Shown here piece by piece: positions 22,986-32,179 of a DNA stretch of 64,000 nucleotides (within the stretch, counting starts at the first letter, position 1; each line of letters opens with the position of its first letter). A model generated the notes under the pieces. It had not been told where the DNA came from. It saw nothing but the letters and a program-made list of their open reading frames with translations, and searched no databases. The translations under genes and the position numbers were made by a program. The DNA comes from Gammaproteobacteria bacterium (GTDB lineage Bacteria; Pseudomonadota; Gammaproteobacteria; DSM-16500), in contig JARLJO010000064.1 of NCBI GenBank assembly GCA_031291175.1, forward strand, positions 123,919 to 187,918, in the 5' to 3' direction.

Positions 22986-23729
22986 TTAATTCATGTACAT
23001 TCCGCCGTTTACATGAAGGGTTTGCCCCGTAATGTAACCAGCCTCTTCTGAGGTCAAAAAGACTACAGCTGCCGCAATTTCGTCCGCATGCCCAAGACGC
23101 TGCATTGGTATGCGCTGCAATAACTGCGCGCGCTGCTCATCGGATAAATCACGTGTCATATCAGTGTCAATAAAACCTGGCGCCACTGCATTGACCGTAA
23201 TCTCACGAGAGCCGACTTCTTGCGCTAGTGCCTTGGTAAAGCCAATTAAACCTGCTTTTGCGGCTGCATAGTTGACCTGACCGGGATTGCCTATCGTGCC
23301 GACAACGGAGCTGATACTCACTATTCTGCCCCAACGCGCCTTTAACATATCGCGCATACAAGCTTTCGTAACGCGATAAATAGAGTTTAAATTGGTTTCA
23401 ATCACCTGATTCCATTCATCGTCTTTCATACGCAACAGGAGGTTATCTTTTGTAATGGCAGCATTGTTTACCAAAATTTGTGGCATGCCATAATGTTCTT
23501 TCATGACCTTTAATGTGTTTTCTATGGATTCCGGGCTGGCCACGTTTAAAACTAAGCCCATGCCTTCTATACCGACTTTCTGCAGAGCCTGCGTAATTTT
23601 AGCCGCGCCCTCTTCAGTAGTTGCAGTTCCAACGACAATGGCGCCTTTGCGCCCTAAAGCATGCGCTATGGCATGCCCAATACCGCGGCTTGCGCCTGTC
23701 ACTAAAGCAATCTTGCCCTTGTGTGGCAT
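22986..23729 (-). CDS. fabG: 3-oxoacyl-ACP reductase FabG
   Basis: NADPH-dependent reduction of 3-oxoacyl-ACP in fatty acid elongation. A classical 247-aa short-chain dehydrogenase with the TGASRGIG nucleotide motif (11-18), NNAA, the catalytic Ser in SISSVVG, YAAAK as YxxxK, and the FabG-typical GFIDTDMT and C-terminal ITGQTLHVNGGMYM. It is 13 nt downstream of fabD. Confidence 0.97.
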   Translation of the reverse strand: MPHKGKIALVTGASRGIGHAIAHALGRKGAIVVGTATTEEGAAKITQALQKVGIEGMGLVLNVASPESIENTLKVMKEHYGMPQILVNNAAITKDNLLLRMKDDEWNQVIETNLNSIYRVTKACMRDMLKARWGRIVSISSVVGTIGNPGQVNYAAAKAGLIGFTKALAQEVGSREITVNAVAPGFIDTDMTRDLSDEQRAQLLQRIPMQRLGHADEIAAAVVFLTSEEAGYITGQTLHVNGGMYMN

Positions 23730-23742
23730 TGTAACTCCTTAA

Positions 23743-24696
23743 TTAACCTTGTGTTTCAAATGATGTTTCTAGCAAAGTCTGTAAACTAGCTATATCTGCC
23801 GTACTAGTCAATTGTCTATCTGTCACAATTCGCTTATTTAATCCGCTTAAGACTTTCCCCGGTCCACATTCAACAATGTGGGTTATGCCTTTTTGGGCAA
23901 ACAATTGGATTGTTTCAACCCAACGAACGGGCATATAGAGCTGTCTAACCAAGCCGTCACGGATAGCTGCCGCATCAGCATACATAGTGACATCCACATT
24001 ACTCACAACGGGGATAGTAGGCGTTTGAATGGCGATTGTCGCTAATAGAGCCGCTAACTTTTCTGCTGCTGGCTTCATCAATTCGCAATGAGAAGAAACA
24101 CTGACGGGCAAGAGCTTAGCCAATCTGGCGCCGCTTTCTTTTGCCAATACTAATGCACGTTCGACCGCTTTAATATGTCCTGCAATCACAACCTGGCCTG
24201 GACTGTTGAAATTCGCCGGTGATAATACTTCATCCGCTTGACGGGATTGGTCACAGAGCGCTTGTACAGTAGCATCGTCTAAACCAACAATGGCGCCCAA
24301 ACCGCTAACACCGACTGGAACCGCCTCTTGCATGTATTGACCGCGCGCCGCCACTAACGCTATCGCATCCTTAAAAGAAATGGCGTTTGCACAAACTAAA
24401 GCGGTGTATTCACCCAAGCTGTGACCTGCTAATAAAGCAGGGGCAATATTTTTCTTTGTCTTTAGAATGCGCCAGATAGCATAGGATGCCGCTAATAAAG
24501 CGGGCTGAGTCTGTACAGTTTGGTCCAACGCTTCTGCGGGACCATTTTGAACCAAATTCCACAAGTCATAACCCAACACTTTAGAAGCTTCACTAAAAGT
24601 CGCTTCAACTTCAGGAAACTCGCGGGCGATATCCGCTAACATCCCAACAAATTGTGAACCTTGACCGGGAAAAACAAACGCAAGTGATTGACTCAT
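23743..24696 (-). CDS. fabD: Malonyl-CoA:ACP transacylase FabD
   Basis: Transfers malonyl from CoA to ACP, supplying the extender unit for FabH and FabF. The 317-aa protein has the GQGSQ motif (11-15), nucleophile Ser93 in GHSLGEYTAL, and the catalytic His in the SSHCELM region. It lies between fabH and fabG in the conserved fab cluster. Confidence 0.96.
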   Translation of the reverse strand: MSQSLAFVFPGQGSQFVGMLADIAREFPEVEATFSEASKVLGYDLWNLVQNGPAEALDQTVQTQPALLAASYAIWRILKTKKNIAPALLAGHSLGEYTALVCANAISFKDAIALVAARGQYMQEAVPVGVSGLGAIVGLDDATVQALCDQSRQADEVLSPANFNSPGQVVIAGHIKAVERALVLAKESGARLAKLLPVSVSSHCELMKPAAEKLAALLATIAIQTPTIPVVSNVDVTMYADAAAIRDGLVRQLYMPVRWVETIQLFAQKGITHIVECGPGKVLSGLNKRIVTDRQLTSTADIASLQTLLETSFETQG

Positions 24697-24751
24697 ACAA
24701 CACCTCTATTTTTTGCTCTGCCTTCTCATACAACGAGAGAAACAGTTGTCA

Positions 24752-25717
24752 TTAGTATTTAATTAACGCCGATCCCCAAGCTAAACCACCCCCGAAGCCT
24801 TCCAATAATAACATTTCACCGCGCTTGATTTTTCCGTCACGAATGGCTTTGTCTAACGCTAACGGAATAGAAGCACTGGAGGTGTTACCTTGGTCTTCGA
24901 GTGTGAGCGCGACGCGCTCCATGGGTAAATCCAGTTTTTTTGCCATTGCTTGAATAATACGGATATTGGCTTGATGGGGTACTAGCCAATCAATATCACT
25001 GCGTTGCAATCCATTAGCTTTTAATGTTTCGTCAAAGAGATTACCTAAAATGTTCACCGCCAGTTTAAATAACTGATTGCCTGTCATTTTGATGAATAAT
25101 TCTTCCTCGACTTCCATTGGCTTACCAATGCTAACGGGTAAGGATAAAACGTCTTTGTGTGTGCCATCTGCATGCAAATGCGTGGACAAAATACCGGGCT
25201 CATCGGACGCGCCAATGACTACAGCGCCAGCACCATCACCAAATAAAACGCAGGTGGTACGATCGGTCCAATCGACCACGCGGGACATAACTTCACTACC
25301 AATCACCAGTGCCGTTTTGATCGCACCGGATTTGATGTATTGATCTGCGATACTTAATGCGTAAACAAAGCCAGCGCAGGCTGCTGAGTTCAAATCAAAG
25401 GCTGGGCAACCGGCAATGCCTAAACGTTCTTGTAAGTGACACGCTGTGCTCGGAAACATTTTTTCAGGTGTGGTGGTTGCTATAATAATCATGCCAATAT
25501 CTGCTGGCACAATACCAGCATCCGCCATCGCTTCACGTGCGGCTTTTTCTGCCATGGTTAAAGAAGTTTCGTGTTCTGCTGCAATATGACGACGATGAAT
25601 ACCGGTACGTTCAATAATCCATTCATTGGATGTTTCAACGATTTTCTCGATATCTGCATTTGTCAGAATTTTTTCTGGAAGATAGGAACCTGTACCAATA
25701 ATTTTTGAATATACCAT
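24752..25717 (-). CDS. fabH: 3-oxoacyl-ACP synthase III FabH
   Basis: Initiating condensing enzyme (acetyl-CoA plus malonyl-ACP). The active-site Cys is in [12 protein letters not shown] (about residue 114), the His in [10 protein letters not shown], and the Asn in [13 protein letters not shown]. The ATG at 25717 gives [15 protein letters not shown], which aligns with the E. coli start, and has a GGAAA ribosome site. An in-frame ATG at 25744 has an AGGA only three bases away and would add nine residues; it is less likely. Confidence 0.95.
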   Translation of the reverse strand: MVYSKIIGTGSYLPEKILTNADIEKIVETSNEWIIERTGIHRRHIAAEHETSLTMAEKAAREAMADAGIVPADIGMIIIATTTPEKMFPSTACHLQERLGIAGCPAFDLNSAACAGFVYALSIADQYIKSGAIKTALVIGSEVMSRVVDWTDRTTCVLFGDGAGAVVIGASDEPGILSTHLHADGTHKDVLSLPVSIGKPMEVEEELFIKMTGNQLFKLAVNILGNLFDETLKANGLQRSDIDWLVPHQANIRIIQAMAKKLDLPMERVALTLEDQGNTSSASIPLALDKAIRDGKIKRGEMLLLEGFGGGLAWGSALIKY

Positions 25718-25816
25718 TTGATCTATTTCCAATAATGAATTCATCTATCCTGGGAACTAAGTGGGTGATTGCGCTTGTCCTCATTAAGGGACATGTAACA
25801 TCACGCCAGCCAACAA

Positions 25817-26878
25817 TTATTTGCCTTCGGGATGTTGTCCTGAAGCATTTTTTAATACATGTTCGACTTTAGCGCTAATTAATTCGGGAATATTTTTTTC
25901 GACTTGGACAATGGCTTCTTCGATAGCGTTTGCGAAAGCATGACTATTCGCACCCCCATGACTCTTGACGACAATTCCCTGTAGTCCAATGAAGCTCGCG
26001 CCATTATAGCGATCTGGGTCAATCCATTTGATCAATAATTTTAATACGGGTTTTGCAATTAAGCCGGCAATTTTTGTGAAAACATTTTGGTAAAATGCTC
26101 TTTTTATGAGTTTCCCAATAAAAATTGCGACACCTTCGGTGGTTTTGAGTGCGACATTGCCGACAAAGCCATCACAAACGATGACATCGGCTTCGCCTTT
26201 ATAAAGTTCGTTGCCTTCGATGTAACCGGCATAGTTTAATGCATTAGAATTAGCAAGCAGCAATGCGGCTTGTTTTACTTGTTCGTTCCCTTTTATCTCT
26301 TCTTGACCAATATTCAATAAGCAGACTTTCGGATTGGGTATGTTATCAACGGCTGCTGCTAACACAGAACCCATGACGGCAAATTGGAATAAGTGTTCAG
26401 CACTGGAATCGACATTGGCACCCAGGTCCAGCATGCGCATGTTTTTAGTGCTAAGGTTGGTAGGAAAAGTGGATATGATCGCGGGACGGTCAATGCCTGG
26501 TAGCATTTTTAAAACAAAACGGGCGGTTGCCATAAGAGCACCGGTGTTACCAGCACTAACGCAGGCTCCTGCCTGTTTTTCTTTAACGAGATTGATTGCA
26601 ACACGCATGGAGGAATCTTTCTTTGAGCGCAATGCATGCGCTGGCGATTCATCCATCTCAACTTTTTCAGAAGCATGATGAATGCTCAAGCGCGCAGTGA
26701 TGGCGGCATCACTTTTATGTGACTGTAGTGCCTGCTCCAATACATTACGGTCACCAACCAATATCAGGTGCAATTTTTCAAATTTAGCGAGCACCTGTAA
26801 GGCGGCAGGAACAGTCACTGAGGGGCCATGATCGCCCCCCATTGCATCCACTGCGATAGTAATGTTGTTCAAATGCAT
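25817..26878 (-). CDS. plsX: Phosphate acyltransferase PlsX
   Basis: Makes acyl-phosphate from acyl-ACP for phospholipid synthesis by the PlsX/PlsY route. The 353-aa protein has the N-terminal [16 protein letters not shown] stretch ([15 protein letters not shown]), [10 protein letters not shown] and the central [13 protein letters not shown] and [13 protein letters not shown] motifs. The start codon shares a base with the rpmF stop (TAATG), so the two genes are translationally coupled, as in many bacteria. Confidence 0.96.
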   Translation of the reverse strand: MHLNNITIAVDAMGGDHGPSVTVPAALQVLAKFEKLHLILVGDRNVLEQALQSHKSDAAITARLSIHHASEKVEMDESPAHALRSKKDSSMRVAINLVKEKQAGACVSAGNTGALMATARFVLKMLPGIDRPAIISTFPTNLSTKNMRMLDLGANVDSSAEHLFQFAVMGSVLAAAVDNIPNPKVCLLNIGQEEIKGNEQVKQAALLLANSNALNYAGYIEGNELYKGEADVIVCDGFVGNVALKTTEGVAIFIGKLIKRAFYQNVFTKIAGLIAKPVLKLLIKWIDPDRYNGASFIGLQGIVVKSHGGANSHAFANAIEEAIVQVEKNIPELISAKVEHVLKNASGQHPEGK

Positions 26879-27081
26879 TACTCTTCAGTTTCGTCTTCTT
26901 CAGTCGCTGCATTTTTATTGATGATTTGACGGCCTTTGTAATAACCATCTGGGCTTACGTGGTGACGACGATGTGTTTCACCTGTTGCAGCATCAACGGA
27001 CAACGCTGTTGCTGTTAATCCATCGTGTGAACGGCGCATGCCACGTCTGGAACGGGTTACTTTACTTTTCTGTACAGCCAT
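26878..27081 (-). CDS. rpmF: 50S ribosomal protein L32
   Basis: Ribosomal protein L32. The ATG at 27081 begins [20 protein letters not shown], the standard N-terminus, with GAGGA seven bases upstream; a longer frame to 27132 has no support. The product has 67 aa against 56-57 in E. coli. The extra residues form an acidic C-terminal tail (ATEEDETEE), unusual for an rRNA-binding protein. It is downstream of yceD and coupled to plsX. Confidence 0.96.
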   Translation of the reverse strand: MAVQKSKVTRSRRGMRRSHDGLTATALSVDAATGETHRRHHVSPDGYYKGRQIINKNAATEEDETEE

Positions 27082-27138
27082 TTTAATTTCCTCACTAAAC
27101 GGGTTAACTTGTAGGCTGAGCAAGATGCTCAAACTTAC

Positions 27139-27666
27139 CTACTCTTTTTTCTGCTTTAACGATTCAATCACTTTAAAAGGACTTTCCTTCGTAAACGAAG
27201 TTGCTGTGTCATCATCTGCAACATTTAAAGGCAGCGACTTTTTGCAATCCTTGGGATCATGCATAGGTACGATCGGCAGGCTTAAGATCAATTCCTCTTC
27301 GATCATATCTTTAATAATTAACTGATTATCACTAACTATCAATGGATCATATCTTTCCGGAAGCGCTTTGGCTGCTTCCTCACTATTCACCAATCCCGAC
27401 ATGAAATCGCTGATTATTCCATATTTAAAAGACTCTAAACAACGCTGACACTGTAGATCAACTTCGGTCTCAACGTGGCCCTGTATATACCGTATCCGCT
27501 GGCGGTCGACATCAAACGTCAACTCGACTTGAACTTCACCTTCATCCGTCAATAAGCTAGAGCACAACAGCGGCATATTTTTTAGCTGCAAAGTGCCGCG
27601 CAAAATTGACGCATTTTCTGCGAAACGGATGGGGTTAACTTGTGTTGGTAATGAGTCTTTTGACAT
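27139..27666 (-). CDS. yceD: YceD/DUF177 family protein (23S rRNA accumulation)
   Basis: Homologue of E. coli YceD, a conserved small protein encoded with L32 and needed for normal 23S rRNA levels. The 175-aa protein has the C..C pair in LQCQRCLESF and the C-terminal ILSLPIVPMHDPKDC motif typical of the family. It is the first gene of the yceD-rpmF-plsX-fab run. A consensus sigma-70 promoter lies immediately upstream, so close that the mRNA would be nearly leaderless (see the promoter entry). No ribosome site precedes the ATG. Confidence 0.92.
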   Translation of the reverse strand: MSKDSLPTQVNPIRFAENASILRGTLQLKNMPLLCSSLLTDEGEVQVELTFDVDRQRIRYIQGHVETEVDLQCQRCLESFKYGIISDFMSGLVNSEEAAKALPERYDPLIVSDNQLIIKDMIEEELILSLPIVPMHDPKDCKKSLPLNVADDDTATSFTKESPFKVIESLKQKKE

Positions 27667-27675
27667 GGCCGGGCG

Positions 27676-27704
27676 ATTTTATGCTGATGAGGCGGCTGTG
27701 TCAA
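27676..27704 (-). promoter_or_regulatory. Near-consensus sigma-70 promoter for yceD-rpmF-fab
   Basis: On the minus strand TTGACA (27704-27699) and TAAAAT (27681-27676) are separated by exactly 17 bp. The expected start, about 7 nt further, lies only 3-5 nt before the yceD ATG at 27666, predicting a leaderless or almost leaderless mRNA. It is the strongest promoter-like sequence I noticed in the window. Confidence 0.75.
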
Positions 27705-27920
27705 ATAACATAACACATTGAGAATAATCAAATCTGATTCGCACAGGTTTCATCTCGCCATCTGAATGAAGGAGCGGGTAGGATTAGTTTTTAACATTGC
27801 TTGAGTAAAACTGATTTAAGTTGTTTTAAATGCAGTGGTTTTAATTTAAAAAATATTTTTTATCAACTAGATAGGGAGACATCGCTGTTTTGTGGGATGA
27901 GTAAATTTCGCTAAGATAGG

Positions 27921-28010
27921 GACTGGGGTCCTGTCAGGGTAGGTTGGCTTTTTCGTGCTCGTAAACTCCGCGCGTAAAAAGCCAACCTACCCTGCCACCC
28001 CGTTATTTTT
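27921..28010. repeat. Palindromic dispersed repeat, copy 2
   Basis: Same element as at 11445 and 62646. The stem CAGGGTAGGTTGGCTTTTT (27935-27953) pairs perfectly over 19 bp with 27976-27994. Copies 1 and 3 have TTTA where this one has TTGG, and the opposite arm changes with it (GCAAA to GCCAA), so pairing is conserved. It sits between rluC and yceD, where E. coli carries yceF/maf. The rest of 27705-28054 shows no gene. Confidence 0.85.
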
Positions 28011-28054
28011 ATATTTTTAAGCCGTTCTTCATTAATACCGAGGTACTCTGACTG

Positions 28055-29011
28055 TTATATTTTTTTCATTTTGTCTAAACAATCTTGTAAGTCAGCATCC
28101 AAAGGGGCTTTCACTTTGATTTTTTGACCTGTTGAAGGAATAGTGAATTCCAGTCTATGTGCATGTAAAAATAATCTTTTTAGGCCAAATTGACGCATTT
28201 CTTTATTGAACTCTCGGTCCCCGTATTTTTCATCACCCGCAATAGGATGACTCCGATACCGAGCGTGTACCCTGATTTGATGAGTGCGGCCTGTGTGTAG
28301 TGTGGCCTCTACTAACATAGCGCCTGGATAACTTTGGACGGGTTCAAATACAGTTAGAGAAGGCTTACCTTCTTGATCTACTTTAACAATTCGCTCTCCG
28401 CCAGCCAGGTGGTTCTTGCGCAAAGCCGCTTCTACACGCAACTCGGTTGGCCGCCACTGACCCTTAGTCAGTGCTAAATAGACTTTATTCACTTCACCAG
28501 CGCGCATTAATCCATGTAACTCCCGCAGCACGCTGCGTTTTTTGGCTAGAATCAAACAGCCAGAGGTGTCTGCATCCAATCGATGAACTAATTCTAAGTT
28601 AGGTAATGTGGGATACATGGCTCGCAATGTCTCAACCACCCCCATACTGGTCATGCTGCCACCGTGGACTGGCAACCCTGAAGGCTTGTTGATAATAAAT
28701 AAACCACTATCTTCATATAGAATACGGTCGGTTAACATCTCGACAGAACGCTTGCCGGGTACAGTGGGCGCGGGTTTATCATCGAGCTCCATAGGCGGAA
28801 GGCGCAAAATATCATCCGCCTGCAATCGATAGCTGGGCTGTATACGTTTTTTATTAACGCGGATCTCGCCTTTACGCAATAGACGATATATTCGCGTTTT
28901 TGGCATACTTTTCAAAAAGGTAACCAAAAAATTATCTATCCGTTGATCGGCATAATCCGCTTGAATCGTAATATATTGCACCGGCGTTACGCTTGTTTTT
29001 GTCATTTTCAT
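28055..29011 (-). CDS. rluC: 23S rRNA pseudouridine synthase RluC
   Basis: Converts uridines of 23S rRNA (955, 2504 and 2580 in E. coli) to pseudouridine. The 318-aa protein has an N-terminal S4 RNA-binding domain (about 18-80: RIDNFLVTFLKSMPKTRIYRLLRKGEIRVN) followed by the RluA-type catalytic domain with the LVHRLDADTSGCLILAK motif, whose first Asp after HRL is catalytic, and a C-terminal GRTHQIRVH. The in-frame ATG at 29005 has better spacing from GGGA and may be the real start. It is divergent from rne, as in E. coli, but an extra gene separates the two. Confidence 0.94.
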   Translation of the reverse strand: MKMTKTSVTPVQYITIQADYADQRIDNFLVTFLKSMPKTRIYRLLRKGEIRVNKKRIQPSYRLQADDILRLPPMELDDKPAPTVPGKRSVEMLTDRILYEDSGLFIINKPSGLPVHGGSMTSMGVVETLRAMYPTLPNLELVHRLDADTSGCLILAKKRSVLRELHGLMRAGEVNKVYLALTKGQWRPTELRVEAALRKNHLAGGERIVKVDQEGKPSLTVFEPVQSYPGAMLVEATLHTGRTHQIRVHARYRSHPIAGDEKYGDREFNKEMRQFGLKRLFLHAHRLEFTIPSTGQKIKVKAPLDADLQDCLDKMKKI

Positions 29012-29270
29012 ATCCCAGCATTTTTTCTGTGGCCGCTATGATAACAAAAAATAAGAAATATGGTTGAAAAAGCACAAGCTACTATGCTATGGTCAATGAG
29101 TGCGCAAATATTGGCTAAATTATAGTCGGAACGGATTGTACTGTGTGTCACTGGTTTTCAGCAAATCGGTTACCCTCGAAGGACTTCCATTAAAAGTTGA
29201 TAATAACCCTAAAACAAAATAAGGGCTGTTATTTCATTGATTAAACATCATTAAACATGGGGAGAGAGAG

Positions 29271-31535
29271 ATGTCTAGCAGTAGAGGCAAGAAAAATGGC
29301 GAGTTGCGTGTATCATTATTAGATAATGAAGCCGATTCAGCAGCGATCCTGAATGATAATGAACAAGGTGGGTATCGACCACCGATTGATGCCGCAGCAC
29401 CAATAAGATCATCCGCCAAAAAGAAATCCTCTTCTCAAAAAAAATCTTCTGCAAGAAAGGCCGCCCTTCGCGAAGACAAAGAAATCGAAATGCACGACTC
29501 TTCCAGAAAGAAGAGGCAGCAGCATGACTCCGCTTTAGCAGAGGAAAACCCAAATCATAATTTAGCCGTTGTGCCAGCAGCAAACGCTGCCCATGACCCA
29601 AAAGAAGTCATTATTCATAATCGTCTCGTTTTTTGGAGCGTTAAATTTTTCTTAGCGCCCGCCGCGTTTTTAGGCGAAGGGACTTTCGGTTACTATTGCG
29701 ATGCGAATGCAGCTGAAGGAACACAAGTTTTAGCGGATGTATTAATCGAAGATGCGGGATGGACTTCATTACAAGCTTTCACTCCTATTGCTAAATTCAT
29801 CGTTGGCAAAGGTTCATTTGCCTGTGAAGTCATTAATGGCTGCACTCAGTTTGAAGTTGTAAGCTCCGCCCATCAAGTGGATCAAGCGATACATGACACT
29901 TCTCTGATTCGTCTCCCTTATGTTTTTTGTAAGAGTCTTTGCCAGCGTCCTGCTTACACAGCTTATGCATCCATCAAGTGGGGCTTGTTTACCATGGGTC
30001 TTACGGGCACCGCCTGGGGCGACATGGATGAAATTTATAACCCCTGGATTAGTACATTCGGTGAAGTAGGCGGTAAAATCATGCTGGGCACCATTTTCAT
30101 CGGTGCAATCTCTTATGTCACATTAGCGTTCGCTTCCCGAACCGCGAAAGGGATTGAAGCCTGGTGGGATGTCCCAACTAAAGCTATCTGGGATAGATTG
30201 AAAAATCATCATAATCCTGCAATTGAAGTACAATATCTGATTGAAAACGTGCTGACCACCGCAGTCCGTATCGGCAGCCTATCCTTCTTGGGCGGCGGTT
30301 TAGCAGATAAAGTAAAAGACATCGGCGTTCCAAAACAAGCGGGTTATTTGCTGGGTGGCTTGGGCGGCGCAGAACAAGGCCTGGATCTTTTCTGGAATGG
30401 TACTCGCGTCAAGCATCACAAATATGTTGACCGTGACCTCATGGCAGATATTAATGCCGAACGTGAAAAAGAAAAAAAAGCGCCTATTGCTGAACCTGTC
30501 ACACGTGAAGAAAGAAAAGTGGCGCTGGCTGAACACTATGCAAATGTTTCTTATTGCAGTCGCTTGACAGAAGAATTAAAAAGACCGTTTGTAATTGGCC
30601 TGACCAATAGTGCGTTTGCTTTGTATGCCACTAAAGTATGGGTGGGCAATACCATTGTTGAAGCCGTAGTGAGCAATAGCTCAGCTTCACAAGAAACAGC
30701 AAACATCGTGACCTGGTGCATAGCGGGTACTGCCGCGCTAATTGCTTACTACCCACACTATGCCTCCACTCAATACCGAAAAGCGAATGAATTGGCTGTT
30801 GCAAGACGCGATGCTTTAGCGCTAGTTGCTGTCGCACCTCAGGTAGTAGTGGAACCGGTATTACCTCCACTGCCTACCAGCGAAGAAATTGGAGCTCTGG
30901 TTTCACAGCCACTGATTGGTGAGCCCGATCAAGCAGATTTAGATATTAGCTTGGAAATTGCAAAAGTCGGCTTAAGACAAGTACTCAGTCACTCGGAACA
31001 GGGAAATCAGGATGAAGCTTTGCGCATTCTGGATGAGAACAAAGAGGACATCATCAAAATAGGTCATGATGAAATCTATAATGGCTTGCGTGCTGAATTG
31101 ATCCGAAGAGGTGCTGTTGATCCATTAGCGCCAGCGCCAATGGCAAATGAAGAAGCGAAAGAAGAACAGGCTGAAGAAAATGAACGCCCTGCCCGTCGCG
31201 ACACATGTGCGGAAATTACCGGCACAGTGGCAGCCATTGGCATGTGCGTATTCCGTGTGCCTATTTTGATTGCTAACTTAGTAGGCAATACTTCGATTGG
31301 GTCTTTAATGTCTAAAGCAAACTGGGCCGTCATTGGTATAACCGCTGGCGCTGTGGTTGGAGATAATCGTTATCGCACAATGACCGCAGACAGTATCGAG
31401 TCGATCAAAATATTAAAAGGCCAGACTGCTAAGCTTTTAAACAAGTTTGGCTTGTGCAGACCTAAACCTGCCAATCCCGTAGCACAACCTGCTGCAGTAG
31501 CAGAACCTGCTGCACCTCAAGTCCGTCCTGAGTAA
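29271..31535 (+). CDS. Large membrane protein with basic Ser/Lys-rich N-terminus, function unknown
   Basis: A 754-aa protein that I do not recognise. Residues 1-110 are polar and rich in Lys and Ser (AKKKSSSQKKSSARKAA), without a signal peptide. Several hydrophobic segments follow at about 124-145, 232-250, 268-285, 340-365, 450-475, 485-505 and 645-690, so it is probably membrane-inserted. Residues 520-640 are soluble and Pro/Glu-rich. The ribosome site is GGGGAGAGAG before the ATG. It sits alone between rluC and rne, a pair normally adjacent, and ends in a clear terminator. A cytosolic basic tail plus spaced hydrophobic segments occurs in many Dot/Icm membrane effectors, but no signal proves this. 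Confidence 0.75.
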   Translation: MSSSRGKKNGELRVSLLDNEADSAAILNDNEQGGYRPPIDAAAPIRSSAKKKSSSQKKSSARKAALREDKEIEMHDSSRKKRQQHDSALAEENPNHNLAVVPAANAAHDPKEVIIHNRLVFWSVKFFLAPAAFLGEGTFGYYCDANAAEGTQVLADVLIEDAGWTSLQAFTPIAKFIVGKGSFACEVINGCTQFEVVSSAHQVDQAIHDTSLIRLPYVFCKSLCQRPAYTAYASIKWGLFTMGLTGTAWGDMDEIYNPWISTFGEVGGKIMLGTIFIGAISYVTLAFASRTAKGIEAWWDVPTKAIWDRLKNHHNPAIEVQYLIENVLTTAVRIGSLSFLGGGLADKVKDIGVPKQAGYLLGGLGGAEQGLDLFWNGTRVKHHKYVDRDLMADINAEREKEKKAPIAEPVTREERKVALAEHYANVSYCSRLTEELKRPFVIGLTNSAFALYATKVWVGNTIVEAVVSNSSASQETANIVTWCIAGTAALIAYYPHYASTQYRKANELAVARRDALALVAVAPQVVVEPVLPPLPTSEEIGALVSQPLIGEPDQADLDISLEIAKVGLRQVLSHSEQGNQDEALRILDENKEDIIKIGHDEIYNGLRAELIRRGAVDPLAPAPMANEEAKEEQAEENERPARRDTCAEITGTVAAIGMCVFRVPILIANLVGNTSIGSLMSKANWAVIGITAGAVVGDNRYRTMTADSIESIKILKGQTAKLLNKFGLCRPKPANPVAQPAAVAEPAAPQVRPE

Positions 31536-31558
31536 GCTCATTGGCTTTTAAATTAACA

Positions 31559-31598
31559 TTCCGCCTCTTGCGATTTTGCCCAGAGGCGGAAATATCTT
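31559..31598 (+). terminator. Intrinsic terminator after the 754-aa membrane protein
   Basis: TTCCGCCTCT (31559-31568) pairs perfectly with AGAGGCGGAA (31582-31591), a 10-bp GC-rich stem with a 13-nt loop followed by an A/T-rich ATATCTTT. It lies 24 nt past the stop codon. Confidence 0.75.
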
Positions 31599-32179
31599 TC
31601 TGTATCAACCCAGTTAGCTCTCTTATTCTATCTCATTGATCCATCAGAAAAATTCTGATATATTCAGCAATGCCTATCAAGGCAAGATTTTTTAACGTGT
31701 ATACGCGCTTGGTTTACGCCCAGGGAAACATTGAACATTAGCTGAATATGAGAACTTTACCCATCATATCAGCGCAATCAAATGAGTCATCCCTCTTTTA
31801 GGCACAATAAATCAAAAAGTTAGCGAATACTTTGAACTAAAAACATAAACTGCGCTCCAAGTGCTTGATTGGATTTTATGTGTGGCAGTGACTTAGTTTT
31901 AGAGTGCACGATGAGAACGTTATTCTATAAGAGAATAACAACTGAAAAGGCGAATAAAGCCATTGTTAAAAGAATATACTGGTTAAGCTATGCAAATAAA
32001 ACAACATAAAAGTGACAGACACTTTAGCTTATCCCGAGTGCTTCCATGCGCTCCCAGACTGACTGGCCTACTATTTAGCAACCCTTCGACTCATCCACTA
32101 CACTCTTTGAATCGTTTCAACCTAAGAGCTCACACTTCCAACGTAAGTAACGGAGTGCCTGTATAAAACAGGTGGCTTA
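31599..32179 (+). other. Long leader region upstream of rne
   Basis: About 580 bp without a convincing gene. A long rne leader is expected, because RNase E of enterobacteria autoregulates through structured 5' UTR hairpins (361 nt in E. coli). The only simple hairpin I see is GTTATTCT/AGAATAAC around 31919-31940. I cannot identify the promoter or hp2-like elements by eye, so a regulatory role here is inference from position and length. Confidence 0.4.

Noticed and set aside
29241..29260. Direct repeat ATTAAACAT(C/G) upstream of the 754-aa gene, considered as a PmrA-like box
   Set aside because: The TTAA spacing is 10 bp, not 11, it lies at the ribosome site and no -10 element follows at the island spacing.
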